Origin: Opitutia bacterium
GTDB taxonomy: Bacteria > Verrucomicrobiota > Verrucomicrobiia > Opitutales > Opitutaceae
Assembly (NCBI GenBank): GCA_003142615.1
Contig: PLMW01000053.1
Span: forward strand, 1,151 to 38,563
DNA length: 37,413 nucleotides
Reading direction: 5' to 3'
A model generated the notes under the pieces. That model saw only the letters and a list, made by a program, of their open reading frames with translations, was not told where the DNA came from and did no database searches. The position numbers were made by a program, and so were the translations under genes. Shown here one piece after another: positions 15,458 through 23,978 of the stretch (position 1 is its first letter; the number at the start of each line of letters is the position of its first letter).

Positions 15458-16369
15458 ATGGCGCTGGGGAGGGCTTTCGCCAAACTGTCCACGATGTCCC
15501 AATCCCATGCCGCGGACGGCAGGAAAGCGCGGGAGTTTTCTCTTCCGATTTTCACCCTGACCGTCCTCTCCGCTCTGTTCGGCCTCATAGTCATTCTGGG
15601 GTTGGTGGCGCCGCAGGCTGTCTGGCGTGTGCAGGTTTCGGCGAAGTTCTGGCAGTATCTGGTCGCGCTGCTCGCCATCAAGCTCGTGAACTGTTTCGTC
15701 GAGTACTTCTTCCACCGCTACCTGCTCCACAAGCCGGCGCTGCCGCTGCTCAGCTACTTCTACCGGCAGCATACGAAGCACCATGCCCTCACGCGCATCG
15801 CCCGGCGGCGCCTGCCCGGCGGCCGGGAAATCCCGTTTGTCGAAAACCTTTATCCGATCACCCGCCCGGAACAGCGGGAGGCCTCGTTCTTCCCGTGGTA
15901 TTCCCTGCCGGTGTTCGCGCTGCTGATGACGCCGCTGCTGGCGCTTCTCCAATGGCTGCTGCCGTCGCTCCCCTGGCTCATCTCCGGCTATGCGGCGCTC
16001 GCCCTGTCGCTCTCGCTCTACGAGGTGTTTCATGCGATCGAGCACTGGCCGTTCGAAAAGTGGGCGCCGTTGATCGAAAGCCGGTGGTGGGGCTGGCTCT
16101 GGCGGCGGGCCTATAGTTTCCACCTGCGGCACCATGCGGTGATCGACTGCAACGAGGCGATCTCGGGATTCTTCGCCCTGCCGGTCGCCGACTGGCTGTT
16201 CGGCACCTGCGTGATTCCCAAGACGCTTTACGCGGACGGCGAGGAGTGGCAGCCGGCGCAATTTCAAAATCCGCGGCCGCGCTGGATCATCCGGGCCTGC
16301 GACCGGGCGGTGCACGCCCTGTCGAAACGGCGCCGGGCCCGCCTGCACGCCGGGGCGTCCTTACCCTAA
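15458..16369 (+). CDS. Fatty acid hydroxylase / sterol desaturase superfamily membrane protein
   Basis: The 303-residue protein has several membrane helices and the histidine boxes of the di-iron hydroxylase superfamily: EYFFHRYLLH (His86, His91), RQHTKHH (His105, His108, His109), EVFHAIEHWPFE, and FHLRHHAVIDCNEA near the C-terminus. These histidines bind a non-haem di-iron centre that, in characterised members, uses oxygen to hydroxylate or desaturate lipids in the membrane. The substrate cannot be predicted. It converges with serA, 50 bases downstream. The first ATG (15458) and an in-frame ATG at 15494 are both plausible starts; neither has a convincing ribosome binding site. Confidence 0.88.
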   Translation: MALGRAFAKLSTMSQSHAADGRKAREFSLPIFTLTVLSALFGLIVILGLVAPQAVWRVQVSAKFWQYLVALLAIKLVNCFVEYFFHRYLLHKPALPLLSYFYRQHTKHHALTRIARRRLPGGREIPFVENLYPITRPEQREASFFPWYSLPVFALLMTPLLALLQWLLPSLPWLISGYAALALSLSLYEVFHAIEHWPFEKWAPLIESRWWGWLWRRAYSFHLRHHAVIDCNEAISGFFALPVADWLFGTCVIPKTLYADGEEWQPAQFQNPRPRWIIRACDRAVHALSKRRRARLHAGASLP

Positions 16370-16419
16370 CGTCTGTCGGCAGCGCGCAACGGGGTTGGGC
16401 CGGGACCTACGCTGGCGGA

Positions 16420-17631
16420 TCATTTCGGCCGGATCGGCAGCAGGCCGATTTCGATGATGTTGAGGTTCTCGGCGCGACAGCGTTCCAGGACTGCCGGCAG
16501 CGGTGCCTTGTCCAGGTTGATGTACGCGATGGCCGCCTCGGCTCCGGCGAAGACCACGTTCTCCATCTCCTGCACGTTGATTTCCGCCGCGCGGAGGGTG
16601 TCCAGCACGGTGGCCAGAACTCCGGGGCGATCCAGATGACGCACGACCAGCATGTGGGTGGCGGGCGTGCGCTGCGCCAGGTTGACGACGTTGGGCACCT
16701 TGCCGGTTTCCTTGAACGTCTGGATGATGCGCACGGTCTCGGCGGCAATGGCTTCCTGCGCCTGCTCGGTCGAGGCGCCGATGTGATGCGTGCCGTAAAC
16801 ACTGGCGTCCTGGCCGAGCGGGTCGGCGAACGGGCCCGAGCCGCCGGCCGGCTCGTTGGCGTAGACATCGAGCCCCACGCGCAGCTGGCGGGCCTTGATG
16901 GCCTGCGCGAGCGCCGCCTGATCGACGACTTCGCTGCGGGCGGTATTGATGAAATAGGCCCCTGCGCGCATGGCCCCGAAGAATCGAGAGCCCAGCAGGG
17001 CCTTGGTGCCGGCGTTCAGCGCGAGGTGGACACTGACGATGTCGGCGGAAGCCGCGACCTCCTCGGGGCTGGCCTTGTATTTGAGGCCGAGGCTTTCGGC
17101 GCGTTCCGGCGTCAGACTGCGGCTCCAGGCCACGACCGGCATGCCGAAGCCGCGGGCACGGGGCAGCATCTCCGAGCCGATCTGGCCGAGGCCGATCAGC
17201 CCCAGCGTGCGGCCGAACAAACCGCGCGCCTTGGAATACAGCTCCTTGTTCCATTCGCCCCGGCGCAGGCTGACGATGTTGTCGGCGAGGCGGCGGTCGA
17301 GGGCCAGGATCAGCGCGAAGGCCAGCTCCGCCACGGCGATGGAGTTCTTGCCGGGGCAATTGGACACGTAGATGCCGCGGCGCGACGCCGTGGCCACGTC
17401 GATGGTGTTGTAACCGGCGCCGGCGCGCACCACCAGTTTCAGTGCGCCGGAGACCAGCATGTTTTGCGTCACCTTGGTTGAACGCACCACCACCACGTCG
17501 GGCAGCGATTGCTGGATCGCCTGCACCAGCGCCTCGTCCTTGGTGCCGGGCTGGTAGAGCACTTCACAGCCGATGGCCGCCAGATGGTCGCGGCCGGACT
17601 GCTCAAACTTGTCTGCAATGAGTACGCGCAT
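16420..17631 (-). CDS. serA: D-3-phosphoglycerate dehydrogenase with ACT domain
   Basis: This 403-residue enzyme has a D-2-hydroxyacid dehydrogenase fold and a C-terminal ACT domain (about residues 330-403, DRPGVLATVLDTL). The NAD site GLGQIG is at 147-152. The catalytic triad is visible as Arg232 (NTARSE), Glu260 (YANEP) and His283 (THHIGAS). It oxidises 3-phosphoglycerate to 3-phosphohydroxypyruvate, the first step of serine synthesis, and the ACT domain usually binds serine for feedback control. The length and single ACT domain match the shorter SerA type without the intervening ASB domain. A related 2-hydroxyacid dehydrogenase specificity is possible, but the ACT domain favours SerA. It follows ychF on the same strand after 147 bases. 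Confidence 0.92.
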   Translation of the reverse strand: MRVLIADKFEQSGRDHLAAIGCEVLYQPGTKDEALVQAIQQSLPDVVVVRSTKVTQNMLVSGALKLVVRAGAGYNTIDVATASRRGIYVSNCPGKNSIAVAELAFALILALDRRLADNIVSLRRGEWNKELYSKARGLFGRTLGLIGLGQIGSEMLPRARGFGMPVVAWSRSLTPERAESLGLKYKASPEEVAASADIVSVHLALNAGTKALLGSRFFGAMRAGAYFINTARSEVVDQAALAQAIKARQLRVGLDVYANEPAGGSGPFADPLGQDASVYGTHHIGASTEQAQEAIAAETVRIIQTFKETGKVPNVVNLAQRTPATHMLVVRHLDRPGVLATVLDTLRAAEINVQEMENVVFAGAEAAIAYINLDKAPLPAVLERCRAENLNIIEIGLLPIRPK

Positions 17632-17778
17632 GGTTCAATTCCGTGGAAGGTTGAGGGGAGTGGGGAACGCTACCGTTGTTGGCCCGACGCTATGGAGAGA
17701 TGCGCGGCGAGACAAGGGCGCTCGTGCAGGTCCCGCCCCGGAAGCGCCCTGCCTTCGACGGGAAGGCATCGCCGGCCG

Positions 17779-18882
17779 CTAGACGTTGAAGCGGAAAAGC
17801 GTGACGTCGCCGTCGCGGATCACATAGTCCCGGCCCTCGATGCGGTAGTGGCCGATTTCGCGCGCGTGGTGGACGCTGCCGAGTTTCACGAGTTCGTCGT
17901 GCGAGATGACCTCGGCCTTGATGAAGCCCTTCTCGAAATCGGTGTGGATGACCCCGGCGGCCTGCGGCGCCTTCGCGCCCTGGCGGACCGTCCAAGCGCG
18001 CACCTCTTTTTCGTTGTGGGTGAAAAAGGTGATCAGCCCGAGCAGGGAATAGGTGGCGCGGATCAGCGAGGAGCCACCGGATTCCACGACGCCAAGGTCT
18101 TGGAGAAACTCCTTGGCCTCCTCGGGCGACAGGTCGGCGAGCTCGGCCTCGATCTTCGCACTGACCGGCACCAAGGCGGCATCATGGTGCGCGCGCACAT
18201 ATTCAGCGACCTTCTGGACGAACGGATTCTGCGCGGCGGTGGCAAGGTCGCCCTCGGCGACATTGGCGGCGTAAATGACGGGCTTGGTGGTGAGGAGTTG
18301 GAACAGGCGCAGCAGGCGCGGTTCATCCTCGTGCACCTCGAGGGTGTTGGCCGGTTTGGCGGCGTTGAGGTGGGGGACGAGCCGTTCGAGCAGCGCAAGC
18401 TCGGCGGGTGCATCCTTCTCGCCGCTCCGCTCACGCTTGTGCGCCTTTTCAATGCGCTTCTTCACCGCGTCGAGATCGGACAGGACCAGCTCGGTGATGA
18501 CGACCTCGATGTCGCGGATCGGATCGATCGAACCCATCGGGTGAGGAGCGTCGTCGTCGTCAAAACAGCGGACGACGTGCACGATGGCGTCCACCTCGCG
18601 GATGTTGGCGAGAAACTGGTTGCCCAGCCCCTCGCCCTTGCTGGCCCCGGCGACGAGACCGGCAATGTCGAAGAATTCGATGACCGTCGGGATGAGGGTG
18701 CCGGTCTTGAAGATCTGCTCGAGATGGGCCAGGCGGTCGTCCGGCACGGTGACCACCCCCATGTTCGGCTCGATAGTGCAGAACGGATAGTTCGCCACCG
18801 CCGCCTTGTGCGTGCGGGTGACCGCGTTGAAGAGGGTGGACTTTCCCGCGTTGGGCAACCCGACGATGCCGGCTTTCAGCAT
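17779..18882 (-). CDS. ychF: Redox-regulated ATPase YchF (Obg-like, TGS domain)
   Basis: This 367-residue P-loop protein opens [20 protein letters not shown], has the G3 motif in [22 protein letters not shown], and carries YAANVAEGD in place of NKxD, the change that gives YchF its ATP preference. A coiled-coil insertion (about residues 125-165, [15 protein letters not shown]) and a C-terminal TGS domain ([26 protein letters not shown], then [16 protein letters not shown]) follow in the family order. YchF associates with ribosomes and affects stress responses. The start at 18882 is used because family similarity begins at MLKAG; the frame runs a further 42 codons upstream (to 19008) without similarity and would overlap the divergent gene at 19001. 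Confidence 0.96.
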   Translation of the reverse strand: MLKAGIVGLPNAGKSTLFNAVTRTHKAAVANYPFCTIEPNMGVVTVPDDRLAHLEQIFKTGTLIPTVIEFFDIAGLVAGASKGEGLGNQFLANIREVDAIVHVVRCFDDDDAPHPMGSIDPIRDIEVVITELVLSDLDAVKKRIEKAHKRERSGEKDAPAELALLERLVPHLNAAKPANTLEVHEDEPRLLRLFQLLTTKPVIYAANVAEGDLATAAQNPFVQKVAEYVRAHHDAALVPVSAKIEAELADLSPEEAKEFLQDLGVVESGGSSLIRATYSLLGLITFFTHNEKEVRAWTVRQGAKAPQAAGVIHTDFEKGFIKAEVISHDELVKLGSVHHAREIGHYRIEGRDYVIRDGDVTLFRFNV

Positions 18883-19000
18883 AAGGATGGAGAATTGACG
18901 GCGAGGCCGGGCCGCCGGGGCAAGCGCAAAACCACCGGGGGGGAGGGAGCGACCGTCGGGAAAACTTGTCCTGCCGGCCGGGGAATTGCAGGCTGGCGGC

Positions 19001-19960
19001 ATGGCCAAGGCGTTTCATGAACTGACCGAGCGCGAAATCCTCGCGCTCGCCATCGCGCTCGAGGAGGAAGACGGACGGATCTACGGCGATTTCGCGGAGC
19101 GACTGCGCGGCGACTATCCCGCGACGGCCACCGCGCTGACCGCCATGCAGGCGGAGGAGTCGACGCACCGGCACCAATTGATCGAGGCCTACCGCGCGCG
19201 CTTCGGCGAACACATCCCGCTGATGCGGCGGCAGGACGTGAAAGGCTTTGTGGACCGCAAGCCGCTCTGGATGGCCCGCGTGCTGACCGTGGCGCAGGTG
19301 CGGCGAGAGGCGGAGATGATGGAGTTTGAGACGCGCCGGTTCTACGAGGCCGTTGCCGAGCGCACGACCGATGCGGGCATCCGCCAGTTGCTGGGCGACC
19401 TCGCCCAGGCGGAGCGCCGGCACTCCGAGCTGGCCGAGCACTTTGAAAAGGAGCAGACCACCTCCGGCGCCCGCGCCGAGGAGGAGGCCACGCAGCGCCG
19501 GATGTTCGTGCTGCAGGTGGTGCAGCCGGGCCTCGCGGGGTTGATGGACGGGTCGGTGTCGACGCTCGCGCCGTTGTTTGCCGCGGCGTTCGCCACGCGC
19601 AACAGCTGGGACGCGTTTCTCGTGGGCATGGCGGCGTCGGTGGGCGCGGGCATCAGCATGGGTTTTGCCGAGGCGCTCTCGGACGACGGCGCGCTAAGCG
19701 GCCGCGGGCATCCGTGGTTGCGGGGCGCGGTGTGCGGGCTCATGACGACGCTGGGTGGCATCGGCCATACGCTTCCTTTCCTCATTGCCAATTTCGGAAT
19801 GGCGACGGGCGTGGCGGCCGCCGTGGTGCTGGTTGAACTGATCGTCATCTCCTGGATCCGCCACCACTACATGGACACGCCGTTCCTCGCGGCGGCGTTC
19901 CAAGTCATCCTCGGCGGCCTTCTCGTGTTCCTCGCTGGCATCCTCATCGGTTCGGCGTGA
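19001..19960 (+). CDS. mbfA: MbfA-like membrane ferritin/VIT1 fusion, probable iron exporter
   Basis: The 319-residue protein joins a ferritin-like rubrerythrin domain (about residues 1-150) to a VIT1/CCC1-type membrane domain (about 165-319). In the first part the iron-ligand pattern is seen as LALAIALEEEDGRIY, MQAEESTHRHQL, EFETRRFYEAV and QAERRHSEL, giving Glu and His pairs on four helices. The second part shows QPGLAGLMDGSVSTLAPLFA and VGAGISMGFAEALSDDG, typical of VIT transporters. MbfA proteins in alphaproteobacteria export iron and protect against peroxide stress; that role is carried over by family. It diverges from ychF with a 118-base gap. ATG 19001 is chosen because MAKAFHELTEREILALA matches the family start; five further codons upstream are open. 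Confidence 0.92.
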   Translation: MAKAFHELTEREILALAIALEEEDGRIYGDFAERLRGDYPATATALTAMQAEESTHRHQLIEAYRARFGEHIPLMRRQDVKGFVDRKPLWMARVLTVAQVRREAEMMEFETRRFYEAVAERTTDAGIRQLLGDLAQAERRHSELAEHFEKEQTTSGARAEEEATQRRMFVLQVVQPGLAGLMDGSVSTLAPLFAAAFATRNSWDAFLVGMAASVGAGISMGFAEALSDDGALSGRGHPWLRGAVCGLMTTLGGIGHTLPFLIANFGMATGVAAAVVLVELIVISWIRHHYMDTPFLAAAFQVILGGLLVFLAGILIGSA

Positions 19961-20006
19961 GGAAGATGGCTGGGTTAAGAGCGGGCGAACCCCTCCGACA
20001 CCGGGC

Positions 20007-20035
20007 TTGACAAGCCAATGGCCGCCCGGTGCACT
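20007..20035 (+). promoter_or_regulatory. Possible promoter of rpsP operon
   Basis: A consensus TTGACA (20007-20012) lies 73 bases before the rpsP start; 17 bases further on is TGCACT, a poor -10 match. The position is right for the operon promoter but the -10 is weak. Confidence 0.25.
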
Positions 20036-20079
20036 CAGCGGCTTTTCCAAACGACTCAACGTCCGTCTGTATCCGATCC

Positions 20080-20427
20080 ATGGCTCTCAAAATCCGTCTT
20101 TCCCGCATCGGCACCAAGCACAAGCCCATCTACCGGGTGGTGGTGGCTGAAGAGCGTTCCCGCCGCGATGGGGACGCCACGGAAATCCTCGGCACCTACA
20201 CGCCCGAGGCCAAGGGCAACACCCTCCAGATCAAGCTTGACCGCGTGGACTACTGGTTCAGCAAGGGCGCCCGGCCGACCGACACCATGCACGCGCTGAT
20301 CAAGAAGGAGCGCCGCCGTCAGGCCGCCGTGGCCGCCACTCCGGCGCCAGCCGCGACGCCCGCACCCGCAACGCCCGCACCCGCAACGCCCGCACCCGCA
20401 ACGCCCGCCCCCGCCGCCATGGCCTGA
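20080..20427 (+). CDS. rpsP: 30S ribosomal protein S16 with Ala/Pro/Thr tail
   Basis: The 115-residue protein starts MALKIRLSRIGTKHKPIYRV and continues VVAEERSRRDGDATEILGTY, the S16 core that binds 16S rRNA in the small-subunit body. The conserved part ends near residue 86 (LIKKERRRQAA). About 29 further residues are a low-complexity tail of Ala, Pro and Thr repeats encoded by a 15-base tandem repeat (20356-20415). The start at 20080 matches the family; 17 in-frame upstream codons are not similar. It heads rpsP-trmD-rplS; the usual rimM between rpsP and trmD is missing, and a hairpin element with a nested terminator lies after rpsP. Confidence 0.96.
   Translation: MALKIRLSRIGTKHKPIYRVVVAEERSRRDGDATEILGTYTPEAKGNTLQIKLDRVDYWFSKGARPTDTMHALIKKERRRQAAVAATPAPAATPAPATPAPATPAPATPAPAAMA
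20356..20415 (+). repeat. 15-base tandem repeat in the 3' end of rpsP
   Basis: Three perfect copies of ACGCCCGCACCCGCA (20356-20370, 20371-20385, 20386-20400) and a fourth diverged copy (20401-20415) encode the repeated TPAPA unit of the S16 tail. In-frame repeats like this can gain or lose copies by slippage. Confidence 0.9.
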
Positions 20428-20437
20428 AAAAAGTCGT

Positions 20438-20548
20438 AACCACAGAGACACAGAGAACACAGAGTTTCTGACTTGGTCTCGATCCCAAACCTCGGCGCCT
20501 TGCCGGGGTTTTGTTTTTTTCTCGGTGTTCTCCGTGCCTCTGTGGTTT
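20438..20548. repeat. Heptamer inverted repeat, copy 4, CACAGAG variant (rpsP-trmD gap)
   Basis: The left arm has CACAGAG three times (20441-20447, 20449-20455, 20458-20464), spaced by 1 and 2 bases. The right arm, as reverse complement, has CACAGAG (20538-20544), CACGGAG (20530-20536) and CACCGAG (20521-20527), with the same 1/2 spacing. The arms flank a 56-base interior that contains its own terminator-like hairpin. The layout is that of the CACGGAT elements, with a changed last base and each spacer one base shorter. It fills most of the 140-base space between rpsP and trmD. Confidence 0.82.
20490..20520 (+). terminator. Intrinsic terminator nested in the rpsP-trmD repeat
   Basis: CCTCGGC (20490-20496) pairs with GCCGGGG (20502-20508), one G-T wobble included, around a 5-base loop. 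It is followed by a T-rich run (20509-20520, eleven T in twelve bases). This is a good rho-independent terminator and would lower transcription into trmD and rplS unless another promoter exists or the outer hairpin competes with it. Confidence 0.65.
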
Positions 20549-20567
20549 AATTGACCGTTCGCCAACT

Positions 20568-21290
20568 ATGCCCCTGCACATCGACATTCTGACGCTGTTC
20601 CCGCGGATGCTCGACGGCTTCCTGGCCGAGAGCATCGTGGGCAAGGGCATCGAGGGCGGACTGCTGTCGGTCACGGTGCACAACCTGCGCGACTGGACGA
20701 CCGACAAACACAAGACAGCCGACGACCGGCCCTTCGGCGGCGGGGCGGGCATGGTGCTCAAGCCCGAACCGGTGTTCGCCGCCATCGAGCAGCTCCAGAA
20801 ACCCGGCTGCCGGCGCATCTACCTCACGCCCGACGGCGTGCCGCTCAGCCCCGGTCTGGCCGGGGAGCTCTCGCGCCAGCAACATCTTATCCTGCTCAGC
20901 GGCCATTACGAGGGCATCGACCAGCGCATCCGCGACCGCCTGATCGACCAGGAGATCAGCATCGGCGATTACGTGCTCACCAACGGCACGCTCGCGGCGG
21001 CGGTGCTCATCGACGCGCTGGCCCGTTTCATCCCGGGCGTGCTCGGGGAGGAAAAGTCGTTGACGAACGAAAGCTTCACCGGCAAGTTGCTCGACTTTCC
21101 TCAATACACGCGGCCCGCCGAATTTCGCGGCATGTCCGTGCCGGAAGTGCTCCTGTCGGGGCATCACGGCGAGATCGAGAAGTGGCGGCTTGCGCGGCGT
21201 ATCGAGAAAACCCGTCTGGTCAGACCCGATTTACTGGAGAAGCAGCAACATGAATCCGATCATCAAGGAAATCACCGCCCATCAGATTAA
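20568..21290 (+). CDS. trmD: tRNA (guanine37-N1)-methyltransferase TrmD
   Basis: This 240-residue SPOUT methyltransferase starts MPLHIDILTLFPRML. It shows ADDRPFGGGAGMVLKPEPVF, the knotted cofactor site LLSGHYEGIDQRI with EISIGDYVLTNG, and the C-terminal-domain motif YTRPAEFRGMSVPEVLLSGHHGEIEKWR. It methylates N1 of G37 in tRNAs to prevent frameshifting. The core ends near RPDLLEK; the last residues ([15 protein letters not shown]) arise because the frame continues 41 bases into rplS. The start at ATG 20568 matches the family and follows the repeat element; earlier in-frame codons lie inside that element. Confidence 0.96.
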   Translation: MPLHIDILTLFPRMLDGFLAESIVGKGIEGGLLSVTVHNLRDWTTDKHKTADDRPFGGGAGMVLKPEPVFAAIEQLQKPGCRRIYLTPDGVPLSPGLAGELSRQQHLILLSGHYEGIDQRIRDRLIDQEISIGDYVLTNGTLAAAVLIDALARFIPGVLGEEKSLTNESFTGKLLDFPQYTRPAEFRGMSVPEVLLSGHHGEIEKWRLARRIEKTRLVRPDLLEKQQHESDHQGNHRPSD

Positions 21291-21678
21291 GAAGGGCCTG
21301 CCGCCCTTCAAGGTGGGCGATGGCGTGCGCGTGCACACCAAGGTGCGTGAAGGCGACAAGGAGCGGATCCAGATCTTCTCCGGCGTTGTGATCGCCCGCA
21401 AGGGGTACGGCATCCACGAGTCGTTCACCGTCCGGCGCATCAGCTACGGCGAGGGCGTCGAGCGCGTGTTCCCGGTCAACTCGCCCAACATCGACAAGAT
21501 CGAGATCGAGCATGAGAGCAAGCCGATGCGCGCCCGCATGTACTACCTGCGCCAGCGGACGGGCAAGGCGGCCATGGCCGTCAAGAAGAAGCGCTATGAG
21601 GAGGAAGTGCCGGCTGCGGCGGCCCCCGCGACCCCCGCTGCCGTGCCGGCGCCCGCCGCCGTCACCCCGGCCAGCTGA
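21250..21678 (+). CDS. rplS: 50S ribosomal protein L19 with Ala/Pro tail
   Basis: The 142-residue protein shows the L19 features [40 protein letters not shown] and [17 protein letters not shown], ending with [13 protein letters not shown]19 sits at the 30S-50S interface. The conserved part ends near residue 117; about 25 further residues form an Ala/Pro/Thr-rich tail ([20 protein letters not shown]) like that on S16. The ATG at 21250 lies inside trmD, giving a 41-base overlap, with GGAG about 11 bases upstream as ribosome binding site. A strong terminator follows. Confidence 0.95.
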   Translation: MNPIIKEITAHQIKKGLPPFKVGDGVRVHTKVREGDKERIQIFSGVVIARKGYGIHESFTVRRISYGEGVERVFPVNSPNIDKIEIEHESKPMRARMYYLRQRTGKAAMAVKKKRYEEEVPAAAAPATPAAVPAPAAVTPAS

Positions 21679-21703
21679 CATCGTCTCTTCCCCGGTCCGA
21701 ACC

Positions 21704-21734
21704 AGCGAGTCCATCCGGACTCGCTTTTTGTTTC
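21704..21734 (+). terminator. Rho-independent terminator after rplS
   Basis: AGCGAGTCC (21704-21712) and GGACTCGCT (21717-21725) form a perfect 9-base stem with a 4-base loop, followed by TTTTGTTT. This closes the rpsP-trmD-rplS operon. Confidence 0.9.
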
Positions 21735-21836
21735 CAAATTTGGGCTTTCCACCGTGCCCGCGAAAACGTTAGACAGACACGCTTGTTTGCCTGCGCCCGC
21801 CACGACACCGGCGCCCCCCGCATCACAATTTTATCC

Positions 21837-23828
21837 ATGAAACTTGACACGGAGATTCTCACCAAGGCCTGCGCCCAGGCCCGCGGCCTCGCCATCGACG
21901 CCGTCCGCAAGGCCGCTTCCGGCCACCTCGGCCTGCCCCTCGGCGCCACCGAGATCGGCGCCGTGCTCTACGGCCACGCACTGGTGCACAACCCCGACGA
22001 GCCGCGCTGGCTCAACCGCGACCGGTTCATCCTCTCCGCGGGCCACGGCAGCATGTTCCTTTACAGCTGGCTGCACCTCAGCGGGTACGGCCTCCCGCTG
22101 GAGGAGCTGAAAAATTTCCGCCAGCTCCACAGCATGACCCCGGGCCACCCGGAGTTTCGCGTGGCGCCCGGCGTCGAGTGCACCACCGGGCCGCTTGGCC
22201 AGGGCGTGGGTAATGCCGTCGGCATGGCCATGGCCGGCCAGATGGCCGCGGCCCGTTTCAACACGCCCGAGCAAACGATTTTCGACTACCATGTGATCTG
22301 CCTCGCGGGCGATGGCTGCATGCAGGAGGGCGTCGGCATGGAGTCCGTGGCCTTTGCCGGCCACCAGGGCCTCGACAACCTCATCCTCATCTACGACTCC
22401 AACGACGTCACGCTCGATGCCATGGCGGCGAAGACGCAGAGCGAGAACACCGCGCTGCGCTTCAAGGCCATCGGCTGGGACGTGCAGACCCTGCCCGACG
22501 GCAACGATCTACCGGCCATTCTCAAGGCCCTCAACAAGGCCAAGCGGGCGAAGTCCGGCAAGCCGCAGCTCATCATCGCCAGGACCATCATCGCGAAGGG
22601 CATTCCCGAAGTGCAGGGCACCGCAAAGGGGCACGGCGAGGGCGGCGCCAAATTTGCCGACGCGGCACGCGCCGGCCTCGGCCTGCCGGCCGACCAGCTT
22701 TTCTTTGTGAGTGACGAGGTGCGCGCCTACTTTGCCGCGCACAAGAAGCGCCTCGTCCGCGCCGGCCGGAAGTGGAAGAAGACCTACGAGGCCTGGCGCG
22801 CCGCCAACCCCGACAAGGCGGCGCTGCTCGACACGCGTTCCGCGCAGCCCAGCGCCGCCGCGCTGCTGGAGAAGATCCCGCTCTTTCCGGCTGACGCCAA
22901 GCTCGCCACGCGCGCCGCGGGCCGCGACGTGCTCCAGCCAGTGGCCGCCGCGCTGCCGCTGCTCATCTCGGGCAGCGCCGATCTCCACGGCTCGACGCTC
23001 AACTACATCGCCGCCGACAAGGATTTCGACAAAACCAACCGCGCCGGTCGCAACATCCGTTACGGCATCCGCGAGCACGCCATGGCCGCCATCAACAACG
23101 GCGTCGCTTATGATGGTCTGTTCCGCGCTTCGTGCGCCACGTTCCTCGTGTTTGCCGACTACAGCCGTCCCGCCATGCGGCTCGCGGCGCTTTCGAAGCT
23201 GCCGGTGATATATATCTACACGCACGATTCCGTCGGGGTAGGCGAGGACGGCCCCACGCACCAACCGGTCGAAACACTCTCATCACTGCGCCTGATCCCG
23301 GGATTTGACGTCATCCGTCCGGCCGATCCGGAGGAAACGGCAGGCGCGTTTGCCGCGGCGCTGGAGCGCATCGAGGGACCGACACTCATCGCGCTCACGC
23401 GCCAGGCCGTGCCGACACTCAATGAGATTCCGCCGCACATCCGCCGCGCAGGCGTGCTCAAGGGTGGCTACGTCGCCGTGCAGGAGACGGCACCGCTCAC
23501 GCACATCCTGCTGGCCACGGGCAGCGAATTGCAGCTTGCGATCTCCGCCGCCAAGGTGCTCGGGCCGGGAGTGCGGGTGGTCTCGCTACCATCGTTCGAG
23601 CGTTTCAACCGCCAGCCGGCGGAGTATCGCGACGCAATCCTGCCGCCGTCGTGCCGCAAACGGGTGTCCATCGAAGCAGGCGTGACACCGCTCTGGCGCG
23701 AGTATGTCGGTCTCGATGGGAAAGCAGTCGGGATCGACCGCTTCGGCATCAGTGCCCCGGCGCCTTTGGCGATGAAGGAGCTCGGTATCACCGCCGACGC
23801 CGTGGTGGCGGCGGCCAAGTCGCTGTAG
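21837..23828 (+). CDS. tkt: Transketolase
   Basis: The 663-residue enzyme has the full transketolase layout. The thiamine-diphosphate domain (about residues 1-270) carries [56 protein letters not shown] and the GDGCMQEG...YDSNDVTLD cofactor-binding stretch. The pyrimidine domain has [16 protein letters not shown] and [21 protein letters not shown]-terminal domain follows ([16 protein letters not shown]). It moves two-carbon units between sugar phosphates in the pentose phosphate pathway. The ATG at 21837 matches the family start; 18 upstream in-frame codons are non-conserved. It is preceded by the rplS terminator and followed by a hairpin, so it is probably transcribed alone. Confidence 0.96.
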   Translation: MKLDTEILTKACAQARGLAIDAVRKAASGHLGLPLGATEIGAVLYGHALVHNPDEPRWLNRDRFILSAGHGSMFLYSWLHLSGYGLPLEELKNFRQLHSMTPGHPEFRVAPGVECTTGPLGQGVGNAVGMAMAGQMAAARFNTPEQTIFDYHVICLAGDGCMQEGVGMESVAFAGHQGLDNLILIYDSNDVTLDAMAAKTQSENTALRFKAIGWDVQTLPDGNDLPAILKALNKAKRAKSGKPQLIIARTIIAKGIPEVQGTAKGHGEGGAKFADAARAGLGLPADQLFFVSDEVRAYFAAHKKRLVRAGRKWKKTYEAWRAANPDKAALLDTRSAQPSAAALLEKIPLFPADAKLATRAAGRDVLQPVAAALPLLISGSADLHGSTLNYIAADKDFDKTNRAGRNIRYGIREHAMAAINNGVAYDGLFRASCATFLVFADYSRPAMRLAALSKLPVIYIYTHDSVGVGEDGPTHQPVETLSSLRLIPGFDVIRPADPEETAGAFAAALERIEGPTLIALTRQAVPTLNEIPPHIRRAGVLKGGYVAVQETAPLTHILLATGSELQLAISAAKVLGPGVRVVSLPSFERFNRQPAEYRDAILPPSCRKRVSIEAGVTPLWREYVGLDGKAVGIDRFGISAPAPLAMKELGITADAVVAAAKSL

Positions 23829-23933
23829 GGAAACGCGGCGTCTTATCGGGACCGTCGGCCAGTTTTGTTTCCCGGCATCGCGATGGGATCGCCGGGTACC
23901 GCACTATCTTAATATAGGGATTAGCCTGACTTC

Positions 23934-23968
23934 TGCCGAGTAAAGGGGAGGTACTCTTCGGCATTTTG
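23934..23968 (+). terminator. Probable terminator after tkt
   Basis: TGCCGA (23934-23939) pairs with TCGGCA (23958-23963), with additional GTA/TAC pairing inside, and TTTT follows. The position, about 105 bases after the tkt stop, fits a terminator that also insulates the marR operon. Confidence 0.6.
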
Positions 23969-23978
23969 ACTTGTCAGA

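Noticed and set aside
16246-19020. Long plus-strand frames opposite serA and ychF
   Set aside because: serA and ychF on the minus strand have complete catalytic and nucleotide-binding motifs; the plus frames are antisense shadows.
1414-20548. A CRISPR array as explanation of the repeated CACGGAT/CACAGAG strings
   Set aside because: The units are 7 bases with 1-5-base spacers arranged as inverted arms, with kilobases between copies and no cas genes; they are hairpin elements, not repeats with unique spacers.
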